25,078 nucleotides of DNA from an uncultured Coriobacteriales bacterium (lineage in GTDB: Bacteria > Actinomycetota > Coriobacteriia > Coriobacteriales > UMGS124): assembly GCA_902464015.1 (NCBI GenBank), contig CABQHM010000046.1, positions 1 through 25,078 of the forward strand. The letters run 5' to 3'. The position numbers and the translations under genes were made by a program. Below are positions 1-6,781 of this stretch, piece after piece. How positions within the stretch are numbered: the first letter of the stretch is position 1; every line of letters begins with the position of its first letter. A model generated the notes under the pieces. It was not told where the DNA came from, searched no databases, and was given only the letters and a program-made list of their open reading frames with translations.

Positions 1-49
1 TGGCCTCGGTGTAGACCTGCAGGCCGAGGGCGTACAGGGCGGTGGTCAT
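1..49 (-). CDS. 5' end of an unidentified minus-strand gene, cut by the window edge
   Basis: Reading leftward from an ATG at 49, the first 16 codons (MTTALYALGLQVYTEA) are open and all end in G or C at the third position, as expected of a real gene in this high-GC genome; the overlapping plus-strand frame lacks this bias. There is no clear ribosome binding site, and an in-frame TAG lies eight codons upstream of the ATG, so this could also be the truncated remainder of a longer gene interrupted by the neighbouring inverted-repeat element. Too little is visible to name a family. Confidence 0.35.
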   Translation of the reverse strand, partial: MTTALYALGLQVYTEA

Positions 50-85
50 GAAGCGGTGTTGGATGCGCTTCTATTCGAGAAAGCC

Positions 86-209
86 CAAAAGTATGCGTTA
101 TAACTTCGCGCGGGAGAATCTGCCCTGTTGCCCGTTTGCATCATCCCAGGTAGATTGGGTGCCTGTTTTGGGGCTACATGGGCGGTCAGAGTTATAGCGC
201 ATACTTTTG
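86..209. repeat. 124-bp element bounded by 20-bp inverted repeats (MITE-like)
   Basis: The left arm at 86-105 reads CAAAAGTATGCGTTATAACT. The reverse complement of 190-209 is identical except for one base (C instead of T after ATGCG). The 84-bp interior has no convincing coding potential. Such paired ends around a short non-coding core resemble a miniature inverted-repeat element or a pair of binding sites. No second copy of the arms was found by eye elsewhere in the window, and no target-site duplication is evident. The stretch 50-334 otherwise holds no gene I can support. Confidence 0.6.
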
Positions 210-334
210 GCGTTTTTGGACGCGTGGGGGTCGGAGGGGGCCGCCGCTTGCTGGGCAAAATACAATGGTGAGGCGAAAACGTTCGATTTGCGGTGCCTCG
301 GTGCCGCTTCTCATGAGATTGGCGGGCTGCGCGC

Positions 335-1849
335 ATGGGTATCCAGAGCATTCAAGAGCAGGGGAGCGTCATCGTTCCCGACGAGTTCGTGATGGGGTTG
401 TGGTGGGGCCGGCCGCTTAAGTGGCGCGTGCTTCGCCTAGAGGGGTCGCGTGCCCTCGTCACCACGACGCGCGTTCTCGATGCCATGGCCTACCATGGTG
501 CCTCGCAGCCCGCAGAGTGGGAGACGAGCAACGTCCGTACCTGGATGAATGGCGAGTTTCTCCAGGATGCTTTCACCGATGAGGACCGCGCGGCCATTGT
601 GGCGCAGGAGGTGCAGACCCCCGGCAACGACGAGTACGAGGCCAGGGGCTGCGCCACGACGACCGACAAGGTTTTCAGCCTGAGCGTGCAGGAGGCCGGC
701 GAGCTTTTTGCCAGCGACGACGCGCGCAACGTCGAGGGGGACAACCCTTGCTGGTGGCTGCGTTCCCCGGGCGGCGCGGACGGCTTTGAGGCGTACGTGC
801 ATCTGAACGGCTGGACCAACGGTTACGGCTACAACGTGGACGAGGCGAGCGTGCATGCCCGCCCCGCCATGGTGGTGGACCTTGCCGCCCTCGGCGTGCC
901 GTGCGACGACGCCCCTCTCGTGCGTGCCTCCGACTTCGGCTCGGAGCTTCTGCTTGAGGCCGAGCAAAGTGGCGACTATACGCAGTTTGGCGCATTTGCC
1001 AGGCAGTTTGGCATGGAGGCCTCTTGGCAGCCGCTGCTTGTCGAGCACCTGGGCAAGCTTTGCGAGCGGGGAGACGCCGGCCCTGTGGAGGAGTTCCTCA
1101 ACACGGTGGGCGACGTTGAGTTTGCAAGCGATTCGCTGGCGCAGGCGGTGGCCAGCGGCAACCTTTCGGTCGCGCGCCTGCTTTTGAGGCATGGCATTGG
1201 CTTTGGCGGCAAGTGCCGCGAGCTCGGCCTGGTAAACGACACGCCTGCCCTGCGCAAGGCGCGCGCCGACCAGTACTGCGGGGACGTGCGCAACTTCGCC
1301 AGCATCGCCGTCGAGGACCCCTCGTCTGAGATGATCATCCGCCAGCTCGTGCGCCAGGACGCCCTCGCTCCCCAGGACTATCGCCTGGTACTTAATGCCC
1401 TGGGGCGCAACGGCGGCCAGGAGGAGCTCTTCGCCTGGATGCTGAACCCTGACTTTGCCCCCGTGGGTGGCGTTGTGGCCCGCTGGTCCAACAAGCGTCT
1501 GAGCGTTTCCGCGCAAAACATCAAGGACGGCTACCCTGTGAGCGCCAAGGCGCTGCGGATGCTTTGGCATGCGGGCCTGCCCAAGGAGGACCCCGCAACC
1601 GCCCGTTGCATTGCTCCCTACCTGGGCGATCCTACCATCCAGGACCGCCAGGAGCTGCTCTGTGCCTGCATCGTGAACGGCTGGGACGAGGAACTCCATG
1701 CGCTGCTCGACGGCAAGCGCGTGTTCACGCCCAACATGCTCGCCGAAGGCGCCCGCGTGGCGCGCGGCGCAGGAAAGAAAGCCACCGAGCGCATGTTGCG
1801 CGACATGCTGCGCAGCATCGGTGCCGGCAGGCTTGCCCAGGAGGGCTAA
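335..1849 (+). CDS. DUF6273-domain protein with ankyrin-like helical repeat tail
   Basis: The protein has 504 residues. Residues about 20-190 match the DUF6273 pattern: a WRVL strand, an 'ALVTTTRVLDAMAYH' segment, an R-x-W-x-N motif (RTWMNGEF), and a WWLRSPG motif followed by an aromatic/Gly-rich stretch. This fold is found in cytoplasmic proteins and secreted proteins of gut Firmicutes and Actinobacteria; its molecular role is not established. Residues about 200-500 are Leu/Ala-rich paired helices, one of which (SGNLSVARLLLRHGI) is a near-typical ankyrin helix pair. No signal peptide or membrane segment is seen, so it is probably cytoplasmic. The start is uncertain: an in-frame TGA at 314 limits it, ATG 335 lacks a clear Shine-Dalgarno, and GTG 389 or ATG 392 are alternatives. 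It ends at a strong terminator shared with the convergent neighbour. Confidence 0.8.
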   Translation: MGIQSIQEQGSVIVPDEFVMGLWWGRPLKWRVLRLEGSRALVTTTRVLDAMAYHGASQPAEWETSNVRTWMNGEFLQDAFTDEDRAAIVAQEVQTPGNDEYEARGCATTTDKVFSLSVQEAGELFASDDARNVEGDNPCWWLRSPGGADGFEAYVHLNGWTNGYGYNVDEASVHARPAMVVDLAALGVPCDDAPLVRASDFGSELLLEAEQSGDYTQFGAFARQFGMEASWQPLLVEHLGKLCERGDAGPVEEFLNTVGDVEFASDSLAQAVASGNLSVARLLLRHGIGFGGKCRELGLVNDTPALRKARADQYCGDVRNFASIAVEDPSSEMIIRQLVRQDALAPQDYRLVLNALGRNGGQEELFAWMLNPDFAPVGGVVARWSNKRLSVSAQNIKDGYPVSAKALRMLWHAGLPKEDPATARCIAPYLGDPTIQDRQELLCACIVNGWDEELHALLDGKRVFTPNMLAEGARVARGAGKKATERMLRDMLRSIGAGRLAQEG

Positions 1850-1902
1850 AAAACAAAGGCGGCGCGCATGCTGATTGGTGTGCGCGCCGCCTTGTGTTTT
1901 TG
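1850..1902. terminator. Bidirectional rho-independent terminator
   Basis: A perfect 13-bp stem (AAGGCGGCGCGCA at 1856-1868 with its complement at 1881-1893) encloses a 12-nt loop. It is followed by a T-rich run at 1895-1901 and preceded by an A-rich run right after the stop codon. It can therefore terminate both the plus-strand DUF6273 gene and the convergent minus-strand DUF3472 gene. Confidence 0.9.
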
Positions 1903-1949
1903 CTTGGAGCTTGTCGGCAGGCATGCGCTGCCCGCACATGTATTCCCTG

Positions 1950-3320
1950 CTACTGTACGGAATACCAGCCGCCGGTCTGGCCGCGGCCGTTGCCGTACCA
2001 GTCGCCGCCCACGCCGCTCGTGATGGCCCAGAAGCGGTTGCCTTGTGAGCCGTAGGCGTAGCTGCCGCTATAGGTGGGCTCGCCGCCATTGGGGTTCAGC
2101 CACGCCGACTGCACGTTGATGTAGCTCGTCTCGTCCTCAATCGGAGTGACCTGGATGTTTGCGACCTCCATGGTGCGCACCTCTCCGCAGGTGGAGGGGT
2201 CGTAGTTCTCGAGGAAGAAGAAGCCAGGCGCTGCCAGCGTGGCTCCCGGGATGTTCGTGTCGTAGCAGCACAGCTGGGTCCACGTCTCGGTTTCCAGGTC
2301 ACAGATCCACTGGTCGACGAGGGTCGTGCCGGCGTCGGAGGTGCTGCAGCGCAGCTGCATGCGGTACCAGCGGCCTTCCTGCCAGGGGTATTGCACGATG
2401 CGGTGCACGCCCGTGCCTTCGCCTCCGAACTGGCTGTTCTCGTCGGGCTCGGGGTAGACGAGGCTCGCCTGGATCGTTTGGGTCGCGCCCTGCTCGTCGG
2501 TGTAGTACACGTTCCAGAACGACAGGATCGAGACCCAGTCGCCCTGCGAGCGGTGCTGCAGGCCTGCGTAGCCGCCCGCGGAGTCGTAGTCGCAGCGGGC
2601 GTCGGGGTAGCTGTACCTGAGCACCGTAAGGTCAGGCGCCCATTGTGCCAGGCAGCAGTACGTGCCGGCGGGCGCGGCGTCGGCCTTGAAGTCGATGCTG
2701 TACGAGATGTAGCGCTGGCCGTCTTGGAGACCCAGGCAGCCTGCGATGTAAGGAGCCTGGCAGCGCGCCTCTTGGTTTGCCTGCTGAATCTCCTCCTGCG
2801 AGGGGAAGGGGAAGACGTCGCCCCAGCTCTGCCCGCAAGTGATCGTGAAGGTCGCCGAGCACACAAGCTCGCCGTTGATATAGAGCGACGCCGTGTGGTT
2901 GCCCTCGGCAAGGACGCGCTGCATGTTCTCGTAATACACGTGGTAGAGCGTGCCGCTCTGAGCCGCGATGGTGTGCTCCGTCCAGCCCCAGGGTTCGCTG
3001 CCGTCCACCGTGACGTAGGACTCCCATACGTCGAGCGCGTCGGCGGCGTTGTTTTGGACCACGAAGCAATACGAGGGATACTCGCCGCTGCCGATGGTTG
3101 CCAGGTCGACGCTTGTGCCCACCTCGCGCAGCGAGCTCTCTGTCGCCTGGTCAAAGACGGTGATGCAGGGGCGCGCCGTGAGGTCCTGCACGGTGGCTGC
3201 GTTTGCCGACTTGGGGGAGAGGCCCAGCGACCCCGCGCCCATCATGCCGAGTGCCGCCGTGGATGCCGTTGCCGATGCCAGGGCGATAAGCGAGCGCCTG
3301 CTGACGGAAGGGTTGTTCAT
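1950..3320 (-). CDS. Tat-exported DUF3472-domain protein
   Basis: The protein has 456 residues from ATG 3320, chosen because a strong AGGAG lies just upstream (about 3326-3330) and a twin-arginine signal (SRRSLIALAS) starts at residue 7, with a likely cleavage after SANA (residue 42). The frame stays open further upstream, but that extension has no signal and a Pro-rich, non-coding look. Residues about 190-335 carry DUF3472 hallmarks: a GGYAGLQ motif near 249-255, ILSFWN (265-270), and FGGEGTGVHRIVQYPW (298-313). That family is a beta-rich extracellular domain of unknown enzymatic role, often with carbohydrate-related modules. Residues 50-165 form an N-terminal beta-rich region; the C-terminus is Gly/Trp/Tyr-rich. 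More than ten cysteines suggest disulfides. It is probably secreted and folded before export. Divergent from the CpXC gene. Confidence 0.82.
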   Translation of the reverse strand: MNNPSVSRRSLIALASATASTAALGMMGAGSLGLSPKSANAATVQDLTARPCITVFDQATESSLREVGTSVDLATIGSGEYPSYCFVVQNNAADALDVWESYVTVDGSEPWGWTEHTIAAQSGTLYHVYYENMQRVLAEGNHTASLYINGELVCSATFTITCGQSWGDVFPFPSQEEIQQANQEARCQAPYIAGCLGLQDGQRYISYSIDFKADAAPAGTYCCLAQWAPDLTVLRYSYPDARCDYDSAGGYAGLQHRSQGDWVSILSFWNVYYTDEQGATQTIQASLVYPEPDENSQFGGEGTGVHRIVQYPWQEGRWYRMQLRCSTSDAGTTLVDQWICDLETETWTQLCCYDTNIPGATLAAPGFFFLENYDPSTCGEVRTMEVANIQVTPIEDETSYINVQSAWLNPNGGEPTYSGSYAYGSQGNRFWAITSGVGGDWYGNGRGQTGGWYSVQ

Positions 3321-3488
3321 GGGGGCTCCTTTGGGTGTGGGCTCGGGCCGGCCGGGCCGGGGTGGCGTCGCTTGCGGGGTCGACCGCAGAGGATGATTCT
3401 GTTGCGACCTCGCACAACATAGCACAAGCGCGCGCACCATTTGGTAGCATAGTTCCGCCAAAACCAACTTTTAAAGGAGCCTGTCGAT

Positions 3489-4217
3489 ATGAGCTGCTCA
3501 GAGCGTGAAGTCATCCAGTCCAAGGTCGTGCAAGACGCCGTGGTGTGCCCCTCGTGCGGCGCGGCCGACCAGGTGGACGTGTGGGAGCGCATCGAGGCGA
3601 CCTGCAACCCCGAGCGCGCCGCCCAGTTGGCCTCGGGCCAGATTTTCGTCCACACGTGCTCGAAGTGCGGCGCAATCGTCCCCCTGGACTACCCGCTCTT
3701 CTACATCGACCGCGACCGCCACGTCGCCGCGTTTTACCCGGCTGGCGAAGGCGAGCCCGAGGAGCTCAAGCGTGCCTTCACCCAGCTTGTCATCAAGTTC
3801 CGCGGCGTCGAGCTGTCGACGCTGGGCAAAGGGGAGTTCGAGGTGCGCATTGCCCCCGAGCGCTACGGCCTCGTTGAGAAGGCTGCTGTATGGGGCGCGG
3901 GCCTCAACGACAAGGTAATCGAGGTGCTCAAAGCGAGTCTCCTCGAGGAGCTCAACAGCCGCTATCCTGAGCGCGGCTTCGTCGACGCCCAGTTCAACGC
4001 TCTGGTGGAGCGCGAGGGCGGCGAGAAGGCCATCGAGGTCCTGCTCTTCGACAAGGACAACACCCCTGGTACGGGCATCCAGGTGCCTTACGCCGCCTAC
4101 CGTACCTTGGCAAACGACGTGGAGGTGCGCACCCAGTTCGACAAGCACCGCACCCCTGTCGTCGACGCCGCCTGGGGCCGCGAGGTCCTCGACGCTGTCA
4201 AGGCTGCCGCCAACTAA
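3489..4217 (+). CDS. CpXC-domain zinc-ribbon protein
   Basis: The protein has 242 residues with a strong AAAGGAG at 3474-3480 and ATG at 3489. The N-terminus holds two CxxC pairs (Cys20/Cys23 in VVCPSCG and Cys57/Cys60 in HTCSKCG) separated by a helix and a 'SGQIF' strand, followed by PLFYIDRDRHVA. This is the CpXC arrangement, a putative zinc ribbon of unknown function that is common in anaerobic gut bacteria. The remaining alpha/beta region (residues about 85-240) is charged and soluble; I do not recognise a second domain. There is no signal peptide, so it is likely cytoplasmic. It shares a 168-bp intergenic region with the divergent DUF3472 gene and appears monocistronic, with a terminator about 160 bp downstream. 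Confidence 0.82.
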   Translation: MSCSEREVIQSKVVQDAVVCPSCGAADQVDVWERIEATCNPERAAQLASGQIFVHTCSKCGAIVPLDYPLFYIDRDRHVAAFYPAGEGEPEELKRAFTQLVIKFRGVELSTLGKGEFEVRIAPERYGLVEKAAVWGAGLNDKVIEVLKASLLEELNSRYPERGFVDAQFNALVEREGGEKAIEVLLFDKDNTPGTGIQVPYAAYRTLANDVEVRTQFDKHRTPVVDAAWGREVLDAVKAAAN

Positions 4218-4222
4218 CGGGG

Positions 4223-4303
4223 AAACCGATGAACAAGTAGGCCGTGTGGCGCTTCGCCATTGCAGCACCGCAGGTAGAAAACGTGTTCGATGAGGCTGAG
4301 TGG
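4223..4303 (-). repeat. Copy 1 of an 81-bp repeat flanking the sigma/anti-sigma operon
   Basis: The reverse complement of this segment aligns without gaps to 6470-6550 at 68 of 81 positions. In one frame both copies are open and encode a similar peptide (LIE-x-x-F-x-LRCCNGEAP, then GL-x-VHRF), so it may be a remnant of a coding sequence or a mobile repeat. In copy 1 that frame meets a stop (VHRFPR*) just beyond the repeat. Confidence 0.75.
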
Positions 4304-4376
4304 ACTCAATCGCCGTTTTCCCAGATGCTGCAAGGGTCGGCTTGCTGCCACGTGACAGTGCAACATACGGAACATG

Positions 4377-4418
4377 AAGAGCCGGACGCAAGCGTTTTGC
4401 CTGTGTCCGGCTCTTTTT
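4377..4418 (+). terminator. Rho-independent terminator downstream of the CpXC gene
   Basis: AAGAGCCGGAC at 4377-4387 pairs with GTCCGGCTCTT at 4405-4415. The stem can extend inward by three more pairs (one G-U) to leave an 11-nt loop. A run of five T follows (4414-4418). It lies about 160 bp after the CpXC stop, with a repeat copy in between. Confidence 0.8.
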
Positions 4419-4645
4419 GCATGTGCGAGAAGCTCAGCATCGATGCGGGGTGCCTGGCCGTGCTGGTTGAGGGGTGCTAGCCGGGGATGGCGTTCGAGAG
4501 CGCGGACAGGGTCGAGGCGGCATAGTATAGCCAACGTGGTTTCAGGCTGCGGTGAGGCCATCTCTTTCGGAGCCGAGCCTTACACCAACACTCGCCGCCA
4601 CCGCGTTCAAAACTTGTGTGAACCATTCCGAACTTTTGCGTCTCA

Positions 4646-4690
4646 TGTAACCTTTTGCCTGCCGGACCCGTGTATAGGGTAAGGAGGTGA
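4646..4690 (+). promoter_or_regulatory. Probable ECF-type promoter plus strong ribosome binding site of the sigma gene
   Basis: TGTAACC at 4646-4652 and CGTGTA at 4669-4674 are separated by 16 bp. This matches the general ECF pattern of an AAC-containing -35 and a CGT-containing -10, and suggests that the sigma factor transcribes its own operon. A near-perfect anti-16S match, AAGGAGGTGA (4681-4690), lies 7 nt before the ATG. The promoter call is inference from motif form and position. Confidence 0.55.
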
Positions 4691-4697
4691 CGGGCTT

Positions 4698-5255
4698 ATG
4701 GAAAGCCGAGCGATGAGAACCGAAGAAGAGATTGAGCAAGCGATGCGCAGGCACGGCAGCGCGGTGTACGTTGTCGCGCTTGCGCAAACGCGCTGCCGCG
4801 AGGACGCCCAGGATGTGGCGCAGGATGTGTTCGTAAGCCTTTTGACCTGCGGTAAGAGCTTTCGCGATGACGACCATTTGCGGGCATGGCTTTTGAGGGC
4901 GACCGTCAATCGCTGCACCGACGTGTACCGGTCGCCCTGGAAGCGCAAGGTGCAGGCGATGCCCGAAGGGGAGCCCGACATCGGTGGCGTGGAAGCGGGT
5001 CCCGAGGATGCGGCCCTGCGGGAGCTTGAAAGAACCCAGGTATGGCAGGCATTGAAACGCCTGCCAGAATCGCTTCGCGCCACGGCGGTGCTCTTTTACA
5101 TCGAGGAGCACTCGGTGCGGGAAATCGCAGACATCATGGAATGCAGACAGGGCACGGTGAGGGTGAGGCTTGCGCGTGCTCGCAGGCAGATGCGCGACGT
5201 GCTTGAAGGCACAGCTGAACCAAGCGAAAGGGGTGGGGCATATGAAGCGCTCTGA
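4698..5255 (+). CDS. ECF-family RNA polymerase sigma factor
   Basis: The protein has 185 residues. Region 2 spans about 20-82, including the DAQDVAQDVFVSLL core-binding helix and the LRAWLLRATVNRCTDVYRS promoter-melting/-10 recognition helices. Region 4 spans about 115-170, with LPESLRATAVLFYIEEHS and the helix-turn-helix VREIADIMECRQGTVRVRLARARRQM. There is no region 1 or 3, as in the ECF class. It directs RNA polymerase to a small regulon, probably including its own operon. ATG 4698 has an ideal ribosome binding site; an internal ATG at residue 6 is less well placed. The downstream gene overlaps by 14 bp, so the two are translationally coupled and the product of the second is the likely anti-sigma partner. 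A decayed N-terminal copy of this gene lies at 6680-6742. Confidence 0.93.
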   Translation: MESRAMRTEEEIEQAMRRHGSAVYVVALAQTRCREDAQDVAQDVFVSLLTCGKSFRDDDHLRAWLLRATVNRCTDVYRSPWKRKVQAMPEGEPDIGGVEAGPEDAALRELERTQVWQALKRLPESLRATAVLFYIEEHSVREIADIMECRQGTVRVRLARARRQMRDVLEGTAEPSERGGAYEAL

Positions 5256-6453
5256 GCTTGATGCCGCTCGCAACTTGGCGAAGAGCGTCAAGTTGCCTGA
5301 GAGCGTGCGGCAGGGGGTGCTTGCGTCTGTGCGTCGGGAAATGCAGGATTCTGAGGAACAGGCAACGCCGCAAGCCAATCCGAGGATGGGGAAAGCGACC
5401 GTTGTGTCGGGCGGGCATGCTGGTGGGCCGCGCGTGTCAAGGCGGTTTGCGATTGCGGCGGCGCTGGCGTCGGCAGCAGCCTTGGGCACGGCGGCATATG
5501 CTGCCATCGAGACGAACTTCTTTACGGTTGGCTTTGGTTCGAAGGGCCATGAGGACGTCGAGGCCCACGAAGAGACGTTCTATTCAAAAGACGGCAGCGA
5601 TTCCTTTACGGCTCCGCAGGCGGGGCGTACGTGGTACGAGACTGATTCCGCCGTTGTCGAGGGCCTTTTGGGCGATTGCGTGCAACAGGTCAATAAGTCT
5701 GTCACGGTCGGCGACTATACGATGACGCTTGAAAGCTTCGTTATGGATGAGAACGACCTGGGTATTGCCTGGTTTGTTATCGCATGCCCAAAAGGGTTCA
5801 AATATACGACTGAGACTGGAGCCGATGAGTACGGGGAACCTGCCTTATCTGAGGATTCGGAATTCAGGGGCATCGGTCTCGATTGGGAAGAGGGAAGGTT
5901 TACAAACTACAGACCAGAGGTCAACGAAGAGTTCACCACGCCAACTGAGCTGCATCTGCTGCTGCACTTTGATGCAAATCCCGATGGGAAGGATTTGACG
6001 AGACTGACCTGGAGCATGAGAGTGATGGTGGGCCATGAGAAGGACGAGGGCACCATCGTTGTGGAGCCACCCGAGAAGCGGGTGGAGACCATTCAATGCA
6101 CCTCAGATCAAAGCGAGTTCGTGGTCTCGGTGTCCCCGTTCGGATACGTTGTGGACGGGCACGCTGTTTCGCAAGAGTACTATGAGGCGGTGGAGGAGAA
6201 GGCGTTGTTTATGATGAATGACGGCACCGAGCTCGTTGCGCTTGAGGATCTTGAGGAGCTGGATGGTTATAGCCTTATGACCTACAATCTCTTTTTCGCA
6301 ACGATGCCGGAAGACCATCATTCTGGTCGTGCGCTTACGACTTTCTTCATCAACACTGATGCATTGGAATCGGTGACCATACGGCAAACATTGTATGGTG
6401 GCTACGGAGACGGGGTCAGCACGGGTGATGTTGTCTTCTATCCAGAACGATAG
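5242..6453 (+). CDS. Single-pass membrane anti-sigma factor, DUF4179-like
   Basis: The protein has 403 residues from ATG 5242, preceded by AAGGGGTGGGG; a longer upstream frame lies wholly inside the sigma gene and is rejected. Residues 1-67 are a charged cytosolic segment (ELDAARNLAKSVKLPESVRQGVLASVRR) suited to holding the sigma factor. One membrane helix lies at about 69-89, followed by a roughly 310-residue extracytoplasmic domain, rich in acidic residues and beta strands (for example ESFVMDENDLGIAWFVIACP, positions about 160-180). This organisation resembles DUF4179-type anti-sigma proteins of Gram-positive anaerobes, in which the outer domain senses an unknown envelope signal. The 14-bp overlap with the sigma gene supports the pairing. 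Codons are less GC-rich than in the neighbouring metal cluster, and the 81-bp repeat begins 16 bp after the stop. Confidence 0.82.
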   Translation: MKRSELDAARNLAKSVKLPESVRQGVLASVRREMQDSEEQATPQANPRMGKATVVSGGHAGGPRVSRRFAIAAALASAAALGTAAYAAIETNFFTVGFGSKGHEDVEAHEETFYSKDGSDSFTAPQAGRTWYETDSAVVEGLLGDCVQQVNKSVTVGDYTMTLESFVMDENDLGIAWFVIACPKGFKYTTETGADEYGEPALSEDSEFRGIGLDWEEGRFTNYRPEVNEEFTTPTELHLLLHFDANPDGKDLTRLTWSMRVMVGHEKDEGTIVVEPPEKRVETIQCTSDQSEFVVSVSPFGYVVDGHAVSQEYYEAVEEKALFMMNDGTELVALEDLEELDGYSLMTYNLFFATMPEDHHSGRALTTFFINTDALESVTIRQTLYGGYGDGVSTGDVVFYPER

Positions 6454-6469
6454 GAAACGATGCTTACAT

Positions 6470-6550
6470 CCGATCGGTCTCATCGAATACGGTTTCTGCC
6501 TGCGGTGTTGCAATGGTGAAGCGCCGCGCGGCCTGCCTGTTCATCGGTTT
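6470..6550 (+). repeat. Copy 2 of the 81-bp repeat, inverted relative to copy 1
   Basis: 68 of 81 positions match the reverse complement of 4223-4303 without gaps. Weaker protein-level similarity in the same frame (KR-x-L-x-P before LIE) continues about 18 bp further left, nearly to the anti-sigma stop codon. The two copies face outward around the sigma/anti-sigma operon. Confidence 0.75.
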
Positions 6551-6679
6551 TATAGAGAATGTGACAAGGACCCCGTCGCGTCTTTTGAGGGCTGCGGCGG
6601 GATCCTCGCTAGTTGGTGGTGAGCGGGCGCTTGTGCGGCTAGCGAACGGCTGGTACCGCCCATCCGCGCTGGCTGCGTG

Positions 6680-6742
6680 GAGCGGGCGGTGCGCAGGCGC
6701 GGCAGCGCAGTGTATGTTGTCGCGCTTGCGCAAGCGCGTTTG
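6680..6742 (+). pseudogene. Decayed N-terminal fragment of an ECF sigma-factor gene
   Basis: About 53 of 62 positions match 4734-4795 of the intact sigma gene, in the same orientation. The translation ERAVRRRGSAVYVVALAQAR parallels EQAMRRHGSAVYVVALAQTR of the intact protein (residues 13-32). Beyond about 6742 the similarity stops: no region 2 or 4 helices follow, and the frame runs into brnQ antisense. It looks like the leftover of a duplicated or rearranged sigma gene. The upstream stretch contains CTTTTGAGGGC (6579-6589), also present in the intact gene, but this is too short to rely on. Confidence 0.7.
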
Positions 6743-6781
6743 CGAATTGGAAGGCCGCGGCAGGGCCCCAGTGTTTGCGGC

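Larger units (their letters stand above)
4218..4697. other. 480-bp intergenic region: repeat copy, terminator and ECF-type promoter
   Basis: No intact gene is visible. From left to right it holds an 81-bp repeat copy (4223-4303), a terminator hairpin (4377-4418), a weaker possible fragment of the same repeat near 4540-4566 (GGTTTC-G-CTGCGGTG shared), and the promoter and ribosome binding site of the sigma-factor gene (4646-4690). Confidence 0.6.
6454..6781. other. 328-bp intergenic region with repeat copy and sigma-gene remnant
   Basis: No intact gene is present. It contains repeat copy 2 (6470-6550), then about 130 bp of degraded sequence, then the sigma-factor N-terminal remnant (6680-6742), ending at the stop codon of the convergent brnQ gene. 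No convincing T-tailed terminator for the anti-sigma operon or for brnQ was found here. Confidence 0.6.

Noticed and set aside
437..2089. 550-codon minus-strand frame opposite the DUF6273 gene
   Set aside because: It runs through the bidirectional terminator and into the end of the DUF3472 gene, and has no domain features; the plus-strand DUF6273 protein explains the coding signal.
6721..6738. Perfect 18-bp palindrome CGCGCTTGCGCAAGCGCG as a terminator
   Set aside because: It has no T run on either strand, and the same sequence with one mismatch lies inside the intact sigma gene, so it is inherited from coding sequence.
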